Assembly (NCBI GenBank): GCA_947631365.1
Contig: CANRLB010000069.1
Span: 1-5,423 of the forward strand
Reading direction: 5' to 3'
Length of the DNA: 5,423 bases
From: an uncultured Bacilli bacterium
Lineage (GTDB): Bacteria > Bacillota_I > Bacilli_A > RF39 > UBA660
Shown here: positions 1 to 5,401 of the stretch, piece by piece
Numbering within the stretch: the first letter of the stretch is position 1
How the letters are laid out: each line of letters opens with the position of its first letter
The notes under the pieces: model-generated
The model's input: only the letters and a program-made list of their open reading frames with translations
Databases searched by the model: none
What the model was told of the DNA's origin: nothing
Translations under genes and position numbers: made by a program

Positions 1-1187
1 GTAGTTGTATCTTTACTATAAATATTTAAATCAAAATTATAAACATATTTAATATCATTAATTAAATCTTTTAATTCGTTATTATTTTCAATAAATTTTT
101 TAAAATCTTTTAAATTGTTAGTAGTTACTTCATTAGTAACCATACTCATCATATCAGTCATTATATTATTTGCATATATTTTATCTTCATCATGAGGGGT
201 ACTATTGTTACTTGCCATATTAGTCATAAACGATGCCATATCAACAGTTTGATGCTCGATTGTCAAAGGATAACTTGTCATTGTATCTTCTTGAACTTTA
301 TTTATATATATTTCAATACCATTAGATAAAGCTAAAATTAATGAGATACCAATAATACCAATACTACCAGCAAAAGCCGTAATAAAAGTTCTTCCTTTTT
401 TAGTCATTAAATTATTTAAACTTAAAGATATTGCCGTTTTAAATGACATACTATTCTTTTTACTTTTTCTTTTTTTATTAGCATTTTCATCTTTTTTTAT
501 GATTACTTCATCATAAGGATTACTATCATTTTGAATTACACCATCTCTAAGTTCAATAATTCTTGTGGAATATTTTTGAGCTAATTCCGGATTGTGAGTT
601 ACCATAATAACTAAACGATCTTTAGCAATATCTTTTAGTAAATCCATAATTTGAATACTTGTTTTGGTATCTAAGGCTCCACTTGGTTCATCTGCTAATA
701 CAATATCTGGATTATTAACTAACGCTCTAGCGATAGCAACTCTTTGCATTTGACCGCCAGATAATTGATTAGGTTTTTTATAAATATGTTTTTCAAGTCC
801 CACACTAATAAGGGCTTGTTTAGCTCTTTCTTTTCTTTCTTTTTTAGGAACACCACTTAAAGTTAAAGCAAGTTCAACATTACTTAATATAGATTGATGG
901 GGAATTAAATTATAACTTTGAAAAACAAAACCTATTTTATGATTACGATAATTATCCCAGTCATAATCTGTATAATCTTTAGTACTAATGCCATTAATAA
1001 TTAAATCACCTTTAGTATATTTATCAAGACCTCCAATAATATTTAAAAGAGTTGTTTTTCCCGATCCTGATGGACCTAATATAGAAACAAATTCATTTTC
1101 TCTAAAATTAATACTAACATTATCTAATGCTTTTTGCTCAAAATTATCTAATTTATAAATCTTAGTAATATTTTTAATTTCTAACAT
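1..1187 (-). CDS. MacB-like ABC transporter, fused ATPase and permease (N-terminal part; cut by window edge)
   Basis: Partial gene: 395 codons from the ATG at 1187 run off the left edge without a stop. The start is set by a strong AGGAGG at 1198-1193, five bases upstream. The N-terminal ATPase (about residues 1-220) is complete: Walker A GPSGSGKT at 38-45, Q-loop Gln90, signature LSGGQ at 142-146, Walker B ending LADE at 164-167, D-loop SGALD at 169-173 and switch His198. A Lys-rich linker (about 231-245) leads to the first permease helix at about 267-289. An extracytoplasmic segment follows, containing a Met-rich stretch (303-349). This order (ATPase, linker, TM1, large outer domain) is that of MacB/FtsX-type transporters of Firmicutes, which usually run to 700-1100 residues and couple ATP hydrolysis to movements of an outer domain instead of classical import. 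Substrate is unknown; antimicrobial peptide or lipoprotein handling is typical of the superfamily but not shown here. It has its own promoter just upstream. Confidence 0.93.
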   Translation of the reverse strand, partial: MLEIKNITKIYKLDNFEQKALDNVSINFRENEFVSILGPSGSGKTTLLNIIGGLDKYTKGDLIINGISTKDYTDYDWDNYRNHKIGFVFQSYNLIPHQSILSNVELALTLSGVPKKERKERAKQALISVGLEKHIYKKPNQLSGGQMQRVAIARALVNNPDIVLADEPSGALDTKTSIQIMDLLKDIAKDRLVIMVTHNPELAQKYSTRIIELRDGVIQNDSNPYDEVIIKKDENANKKRKSKKNSMSFKTAISLSLNNLMTKKGRTFITAFAGSIGIIGISLILALSNGIEIYINKVQEDTMTSYPLTIEHQTVDMASFMTNMASNNSTPHDEDKIYANNIMTDMMSMVTNEVTTNNLKDFKKFIENNNELKDLINDIKYVYNFDLNIYSKDTT

Positions 1188-1214
1188 ATTTTCCTCCTAA
1201 ATAAACTACCTTAA

Positions 1215-1243
1215 ATTATATGGAACATTTTAAAACATTGCAA
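1215..1243 (-). promoter_or_regulatory. Probable sigma-A promoter of the ABC transporter gene
   Basis: On the minus strand TTGCAA (1243-1238) is followed by 17 bases and TATAAT (1220-1215), a perfect -10. Transcription would start near 1208, giving a leader of about 20 bases that keeps the AGGAGG (1198-1193). The spacer holds a direct repeat AATGTT-N4-AATGTT (minus strand; 1239-1224) with a 10-base period, a possible binding site for a regulator on one helix face. Spacing and consensus fit are seen directly; activity is inferred. Confidence 0.7.
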
Positions 1244-1284
1244 TAATATTTTTAAATTTCACAATAATTTCATTTTTATTAACT

Positions 1285-1311
1285 AATAAAAAAGGAAGAT
1301 TTTATTCTTCC
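1285..1311 (-). terminator. Weak intrinsic terminator overlapping the stop codon of the HTH-membrane gene
   Basis: On the minus strand GGAAGA (1311-1306) pairs with TCTTCC (1299-1294) around a six-base loop, followed at once by TTTTTT (1293-1288) and further A/T. The TAA stop of the regulator (1304-1302) lies in the loop. The stem is only six base pairs with three G-C pairs, so termination is probably incomplete and some read-through into the transporter gene is expected. Confidence 0.55.
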
Positions 1312-2657
1312 ATCATATATTTATTATAATTATCATTTAATTTTAAATAATTTTCTTCACTAATATGTAAATATATTTTATAATAAGTATCCATATTAAT
1401 TAAAATAGTTTTATTTTTAATTTGTTCTAAGAACTCATCAATCAAACCACCTAAACTAATATTATCTGGTTTTAAATTAAACAAATGAAAATATTCTAAA
1501 ATATAACCACTTGTCTCAAAATTATTAACTTTTATTTTACCATCTAGATAATCATCAGTATAATATTCTATTAAAATATCATTACGATCTTCATAAATTA
1601 TATCAACATTATCATATTCAATTTGATCAATTATTAAATTATCTTTCATATCAACAGTTAAAGAACTAGTTTTATTAGCGAAAACTTTTTCTTCCACCTT
1701 ATAAGTTGTAAGTTCACAGACAGTAAGGCCAATAGAAATTCCTAAAACGATCAATGATACAATAAACATATAATATAATTTTTTACCATTAATTTTTAAA
1801 TTAAAAATTAATTTAATAATAAGTTCTAAGATAACATAGCAAGCAACGATTAGAGATACTAAAGCCAAAGCTATAAATATTAATACTAAACCATAATTTA
1901 TAAAATATAAGTCAAACATTAACACAGTACATAATAAGACAAAGATAAAAGCCATAAATAATAAGAATAATATGCCTAATCCTTTAAGAAATAAAACAAA
2001 GAATTTGTATAGGTAGCTTAAAGGATTAAAACCTTTAGAATCTCGAATAATTATTTTTTTAGGTTTTTCGGTAGTAATTTGTTCTTCACTTTTAATATCT
2101 TCTACTTTTGGTTTATCATCTATTTCATAATAATTTAGATATCTTAATTTAAATAATTTAATTAAAATTACTAAAGTTATAATAAAGTAGAAAGCTAATA
2201 AAACACCTCTAAAAATTGAAGATAATATACCTTCTATTTCATAAGGAATCATTACAAATATTTGGCTTAAAATAGCCTCTAATATTAAATTAAATATAGA
2301 TAATATAATAATAATTATAAGTAAATATAAACCCATTTCTAATAAGCAAAAAATTTTATTCATAAAACTTAAATTAAAAAATAAGCGAATAGATTTTACA
2401 ATATTATCACACCAATCATTTAAAACAGTAAATACTTTTTTCTCATTTTTAATACTTTTTACTTTTAAACCCATTAACTCATCCATACTTACATCAAATA
2501 ATTTGCAAATAGCGAGTATTTTTTCTGTTTCCGGATAGGCACTATTACTTTCCCATTTTGATACTGCTTGTCTTGAAACATTTAATTCGTTTGCTAGTTC
2601 TTCTTGACTTAAGCCCTTCCCTTTTCTTAAATTTGTGAGAATCTCTCCAAAACTCAT
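1302..2657 (-). CDS. XRE-family HTH regulator with five predicted membrane helices and an outer C-terminal domain
   Basis: 451 residues; the ATG is supported by GAGGTGAT at 2668-2661. Residues 5-62 are a clear XRE/HTH_3 DNA-binding domain: SQEELANEL (17-25), turn NVS, and recognition helix starting RQAVSKWE (29-36). A cytoplasmic stretch (63-100) is followed by hydrophobic segments at about 103-127, 149-169, 218-247, 255-285 and 296-316, with a charged linker (about 175-212) between the second and third. Five helices place the final 130 residues (about 318-451) outside the cell. Their alternating beta-like pattern (for example LTVDMKDNLIIDQI) is loosely reminiscent of DUF4097-type adhesin domains, a weak resemblance only. 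Soluble XRE repressors are much shorter, so this looks like a one-component membrane sensor: outside or membrane input, DNA-binding output. Likely targets are its own promoter and the downstream ABC transporter. The HTH is certain; topology, signal and targets are inferred. Confidence 0.88.
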   Translation of the reverse strand: MSFGEILTNLRKGKGLSQEELANELNVSRQAVSKWESNSAYPETEKILAICKLFDVSMDELMGLKVKSIKNEKKVFTVLNDWCDNIVKSIRLFFNLSFMNKIFCLLEMGLYLLIIIIILSIFNLILEAILSQIFVMIPYEIEGILSSIFRGVLLAFYFIITLVILIKLFKLRYLNYYEIDDKPKVEDIKSEEQITTEKPKKIIIRDSKGFNPLSYLYKFFVLFLKGLGILFLLFMAFIFVLLCTVLMFDLYFINYGLVLIFIALALVSLIVACYVILELIIKLIFNLKINGKKLYYMFIVSLIVLGISIGLTVCELTTYKVEEKVFANKTSSLTVDMKDNLIIDQIEYDNVDIIYEDRNDILIEYYTDDYLDGKIKVNNFETSGYILEYFHLFNLKPDNISLGGLIDEFLEQIKNKTILINMDTYYKIYLHISEENYLKLNDNYNKYMMEE

Positions 2658-2681
2658 AATATCACCTCATGCTTTAATTTT

Positions 2682-2710
2682 AGTATAAAAATACCATTAG
2701 CAACCACCAA
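2682..2710 (-). promoter_or_regulatory. Probable promoter of the HTH-membrane regulator gene
   Basis: Minus-strand TTGGTG (2710-2705), 17 bases, then TATACT (2687-2682). Transcription would start near 2675, leaving a short leader with the GAGGTGAT ribosome site. Both boxes are overlapped by inverted repeats (2704-2720 and 2683-2694), which suits autoregulation by the encoded HTH protein. The -35 box matches consensus moderately. Confidence 0.6.
2683..2694. promoter_or_regulatory. Small inverted repeat GTAT-N4-ATAC over the -10 box (possible operator)
   Basis: GTAT (2683-2686), AAAA, ATAC (2691-2694) is a 12-base inverted repeat overlapping the TATACT -10 box of the regulator promoter. Short half-sites with a four-base spacer suit an HTH dimer, but in DNA this AT-rich such a repeat can arise by chance. 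I found no second copy near the other promoters. Confidence 0.3.
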
Positions 2711-2720
2711 CTTTCGGTGG
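2704..2720. promoter_or_regulatory. GC-rich inverted repeat CCACC-N7-GGTGG over the -35 box (candidate operator)
   Basis: Perfect five-base arms CCACC (2704-2708) and GGTGG (2716-2720) flank AACTTTC; a second AACTTT follows at 2721-2726, 12 bases from the first. The stretch 2701-2728 is about half G+C within very AT-rich intergenic DNA. It overlaps the -35 box (2710-2705) of the regulator promoter. It lies upstream of the expected start of transcripts in both directions, so it is more likely a DNA binding site than an RNA element. The protein that binds is unknown; the adjacent HTH protein is the obvious candidate. Confidence 0.45.
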
Positions 2721-2828
2721 AACTTTGGTAAATTTAAGTTGCATTTAACTAATTTTCATAGATTTATCCTTTTTCTTTCTTAAAATCATATAATATTTTT
2801 TTAATAAAAGCAAATTTTTTAAATTAAC

Positions 2829-2856
2829 TTGACTTTTTGATGGATTAATATATAAT
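2829..2856 (+). promoter_or_regulatory. Strong sigma-A promoter of the M3-like peptidase gene
   Basis: TTGACT (2829-2834), a 16-base spacer and TATAAT (2851-2856) lie 30 bases before the ATG at 2886. Long A and T tracts just upstream (about 2795-2824) resemble an UP element. Transcription would begin near 2863, leaving a leader of about 23 bases that carries the AAGGGGA ribosome site. It may also serve the carboxypeptidase gene downstream. Confidence 0.75.
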
Positions 2857-2872
2857 ATATTTTGCTTAAAAC

Positions 2873-2879
2873 AAGGGGA
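2873..2879 (+). promoter_or_regulatory. Ribosome binding site that fixes the peptidase start at ATG 2886
   Basis: AAGGGGA (2873-2879) sits six bases before ATG 2886. The reading frame is open back to a TTG at 2862, but that codon would sit at the predicted transcription start and would place this ribosome site inside the coding sequence, with no ribosome site of its own. ATG 2886 is therefore the preferred start. Confidence 0.8.
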
Positions 2880-2885
2880 ATTATT

Positions 2886-4052
2886 ATGACAAATAAGCAA
2901 GATTTAAATAATTTAAAAGATGATGAAATATATTTTTATTTAATATGTTCTAAAACTTTAAAAAACTTTAATCTTTATAGTGAAGATGATTTATTTAAAA
3001 GACTTAAAGAAATATATAAAGATGAAAAAGAAATTATTGAAGATGATTATAATGTGTTATTTGATTTTGTTAAAGATAAATACCGTTATGAATTACTTAA
3101 TAATTTATTAAAACAAGTTGTAGAATATTTAAAAAAAGATAAATTCCCTGGTTATAAAGATAATTTTTTAGTTGATCATTTAAATTATTTATTAGATTTT
3201 ATTACTGATTATTGTATAAAAAAATCGCAATTTATAAAGCAAAAATCCCTTAATATCCCTTCATTAGATGGTAATTTAAGAGAAGAATTTATTAGAGAAT
3301 TATTAAAAGGTTTAGATCCATCTTTAGAATTATTAAATAAATATAATTGGGCAAAAGATAGTAAAAGAATAATTAATTTAGATGAATATAGTATAGAAGA
3401 ATCTAAAATTATTTTAGCTAAATATGGGCTTTCTAAACCTATAGATTGTTGTTTATTTTTAGATGATGGACCACTTATTATTTTATCAAATAAAGGAAAT
3501 ATAGAGGATCTAGTAAATTTTGCCCATGAATTTGCTCATTTTATTAATGGTAAAAGACTATCTCCTACCTTATGTGAATATTATTCTATCTTTTTTGAAC
3601 TATATACAATGAAATTCTTATTAAATAAAAACTTTACCAAAAAAGAAATTACCTACTTATATTCATATAGAGTTAATGATATTATTAAATCTTTTTTTGA
3701 TGGCAGCATTCCTTTTTATTATTTAAAATTATACTTACAAAATGAAGAAGTAAATGAAAAAGATGATATTAATTTTTATAAAAATATTGAGAATGCTAGA
3801 AAACTAGCTCATAGATCATGTGATAAATGTATTGAACAGTTAATGCGTAAACCTTATATTATTTCTGAAACTTATTCTTATTTAATTGGATTTGTTTTAG
3901 CAGATATAACATTAAATAATTTACAAAAAGAGCCAAATTTATTAAATGAAATAATAAGTTTTGGCAAAAATTGCAATGATAACCCACAAGATATAATTGA
4001 GCTTATTGACTTCCAAATAGATAATTTAAAAAGAAAAAAAGTTAAGCGCTAG
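2886..4052 (+). CDS. Short M3-family-like (oligoendopeptidase F-like) zinc metallopeptidase
   Basis: 388 residues from ATG 2886, no signal peptide or membrane helix, so probably cytoplasmic. The zinc motif is HEFAH (214-218): His214 and His218 would bind zinc and Glu215 would be the catalytic base. Glu238, 20 residues on in SIFFELY, is the likely third ligand. The lead-in LIILSNKGNIEDLVNFAHE has the form of the M3 pattern in which a beta strand and an N-G-x-x-D-D/V turn precede HExGH. The C-terminal ETYSYLIGFVLADITL (328-343) resembles the M3 Tyr-rich segment YYSYxxGxxxA that contacts substrate. The usual M3 motif has Gly where this has Ala217, and family members are usually about 550-700 residues, so this is a divergent, shortened form with a Lys/Glu-rich N-terminal half. 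M3 enzymes cut short peptides; the substrate here is unknown. An ImmA/IrrE-type protease is the alternative but fits the C-terminus less well. Confidence 0.7.
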   Translation: MTNKQDLNNLKDDEIYFYLICSKTLKNFNLYSEDDLFKRLKEIYKDEKEIIEDDYNVLFDFVKDKYRYELLNNLLKQVVEYLKKDKFPGYKDNFLVDHLNYLLDFITDYCIKKSQFIKQKSLNIPSLDGNLREEFIRELLKGLDPSLELLNKYNWAKDSKRIINLDEYSIEESKIILAKYGLSKPIDCCLFLDDGPLIILSNKGNIEDLVNFAHEFAHFINGKRLSPTLCEYYSIFFELYTMKFLLNKNFTKKEITYLYSYRVNDIIKSFFDGSIPFYYLKLYLQNEEVNEKDDINFYKNIENARKLAHRSCDKCIEQLMRKPYIISETYSYLIGFVLADITLNNLQKEPNLLNEIISFGKNCNDNPQDIIELIDFQIDNLKRKKVKR

Positions 4053-4094
4053 AAAACTTTGAGAAAACTATAGGAAACATAAAAGAACTAGACT
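4051..4094 (+). repeat. Imperfect 11-base direct repeats between the two plus-strand genes
   Basis: AGAAAACTTTG (4051-4061) and AGAAAACTATA (4062-4072) share their first eight bases; GGAAACATAAA (4073-4083) and AGAACTAGACT (4084-4094) are weaker copies in the same 11-base register. The first copy begins within the TAG stop of the peptidase gene. Short phased A-tracts can bend DNA or form tandem operator sites, but the sequence is simple and chance is possible. I see no convincing terminator in the 81-base gap (4053-4133), so read-through from the peptidase gene is plausible. Confidence 0.35.
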
Positions 4095-4133
4095 TAAATA
4101 ATTTATTTATTATATAATAATAAAGGTGTTTAT

Positions 4134-5372
4134 ATGAAGATAATAGATAAAATACTTTTATTTATATTTATAATAATAATTCCTATTAATATTCATGCTT
4201 TAGAATTACCGGAACTTTATTCTAAAAATGTTTTATTATATGACATAGATAAAAATGAATTATTATATGAAAAAAATGCTGATGAAGTAATTAGTATTGC
4301 AAGTCTTACAAAAGTAATGACAACCATTGTGGCAATTGAAAACATAGAAGACTTAAATGATTCCATTACAATTACGAAAGAAATGTTAGATGAAGTTCCC
4401 TGGGATGCATCAGTTGCGGGTTTAAAAGAAGGAGATATAGTAACATATAGGGATTTATTATATGCTTCCCTTCTTCCAAGTGGGGCCGATGCTACAACTG
4501 CTTTAGCCTATGGCATATGTGGATCATCACAAAAATTTATTGAACTTATGAATAATAAAGCTCAAGAATTAGGGCTTAATCATACTCATTTTGCAAACGT
4601 AACCGGTTATGACATTGACAATCATTATAGTACTCCCAAAGACGTTTTAAAATATTTAACTTATGCTTTAAAAAATGATTTATTTAATCAAATATATCGA
4701 ACTAAAAGTTATACTTTAACAAACGGATTATTAGTTTTAAGCACTGTTTATAAAGCTCAAGACAAATGGAATTACGATTTATCAAGCATTCTTGGTAGTA
4801 AAACAGGTTATACGGATAATGCTGGCTTGTGTATGTCAGCAATTATAGATATTAATGGTAAAGAATTACTTCTTTTAACTTTTGGGGCTGAAGTAAATAA
4901 AGAAAGAACTTATCATTTAGAAGATACTTTAAAAGTTATTAATTATTTAAAAGATAATTATAAAGCATATACTTTATATAAAAAAGGAGATATTTTATTA
5001 ACCATTCCTGTAAATGAATCAACAATTAAAAATTATGATATAAAAGTATCTAGAGATATTATCGTAAACTCAATAGATGAAGTAAGTAAAGAAGATTATT
5101 ATTATGAATATGATGGATTAGATAATCTAAGCTTCAGGAATAAAAAAGGAGATAAAATAGGAACAATTAAGTTTTATTATGAAGATGATGTAATTTTACA
5201 AAACGTCTTTTTAGATCAAAATATTAATATATCTTTATTTAAATTCTTTAAAGCCAATTATTTATTATTAATACCCTTTATAATTGTTATTTTATTATCT
5301 CTTTATGTTTTTAATTATAAATCTAAAAGAAAGAAAAGAAGAAGAAAAAAGAGGATGTTAGAAAATAAATAA
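4134..5372 (+). CDS. Serine-type D-Ala-D-Ala carboxypeptidase (PBP5/DacA-like, peptidase S11)
   Basis: 412 residues; ATG 4134 follows AAAGGTG (4122-4128) by five bases. It trims the terminal D-Ala from peptidoglycan pentapeptides outside the membrane, limiting cross-linking. A signal peptide spans about 1-22 (Lys-rich start, hydrophobic core, probable cut after HA). The catalytic domain shows SLTK (57-60: nucleophile Ser57, base Lys60), SGA (116-118) in the place of the SxN motif, and KTG (223-225) in GSKTGYTDNAG. The S11 landmark HFANVTGYDIDNHYSTPKD is at 152-170. A C-terminal domain (about 280-360) is followed by a membrane helix at about 375-395 and a basic cytoplasmic tail (397-407), so the enzyme is anchored at its C-terminus. 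The odd point is Ala118 where Asn is usual. Length and order are normal for Gram-positive members. It may be co-transcribed with the peptidase gene 81 bases upstream; no clear promoter of its own was found. Confidence 0.93.
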   Translation: MKIIDKILLFIFIIIIPINIHALELPELYSKNVLLYDIDKNELLYEKNADEVISIASLTKVMTTIVAIENIEDLNDSITITKEMLDEVPWDASVAGLKEGDIVTYRDLLYASLLPSGADATTALAYGICGSSQKFIELMNNKAQELGLNHTHFANVTGYDIDNHYSTPKDVLKYLTYALKNDLFNQIYRTKSYTLTNGLLVLSTVYKAQDKWNYDLSSILGSKTGYTDNAGLCMSAIIDINGKELLLLTFGAEVNKERTYHLEDTLKVINYLKDNYKAYTLYKKGDILLTIPVNESTIKNYDIKVSRDIIVNSIDEVSKEDYYYEYDGLDNLSFRNKKGDKIGTIKFYYEDDVILQNVFLDQNINISLFKFFKANYLLLIPFIIVILLSLYVFNYKSKRKKRRRKKRMLENK

Positions 5373-5401
5373 ATTATTTTCTTGACATCTTCTTTTCTTT
5401 T
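5345..5401. terminator. Long hairpin terminator, possibly working in both directions
   Basis: The arm 5351-5368 (starting GAGGATGTT) pairs with 5374-5392 (ending GACATCTTC): 18 pairs, two of them G-U, with one bulged base and a five-base loop. On the plus strand a T-rich tract (5393-5401, TTTTCTTTT) follows. On the minus strand the hairpin is followed by TTTTTT (5350-5345). The TAA of the carboxypeptidase (5370-5372) lies in the loop. This is a good intrinsic terminator for the plus-strand genes, and its symmetry suits a convergent gene pair. Confidence 0.8.

Noticed and set aside
2745..2759. Minus-strand mini-ORF (ATG, four codons, TAA) preceded by an AAAGGA-like site
   Set aside because: It lies upstream of the predicted regulator transcript start, encodes only MKIS, and such frames are common by chance in AT-rich DNA.
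2789..2794. Plus-strand TATAAT in the divergent intergenic region
   Set aside because: No acceptable -35 box lies 16-18 bases upstream, and a much better promoter lies at 2829-2856.
3525..3539. Reading the HEFAH protein as an ImmA/IrrE protease partner of the nearby XRE regulator
   Set aside because: ImmA/IrrE genes usually follow the repressor on the same strand. Here the gene is divergent, and the lead-in strand and C-terminal Tyr-rich segment fit M3 better. Kept only as an alternative.
4089..4118. TAGACT-18-TATAAT as a promoter for the carboxypeptidase gene
   Set aside because: The transcript would start near 4125, inside the AAAGGTG ribosome site, and the -35 match is poor. The TATAAT lies in a run of simple AT sequence.
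4094..4124. AT-only inverted repeats in the stretch before the carboxypeptidase gene as a terminator
   Set aside because: The stems contain no G-C pairs and are what random AT-rich sequence yields; no defined hairpin with a T tract is present.
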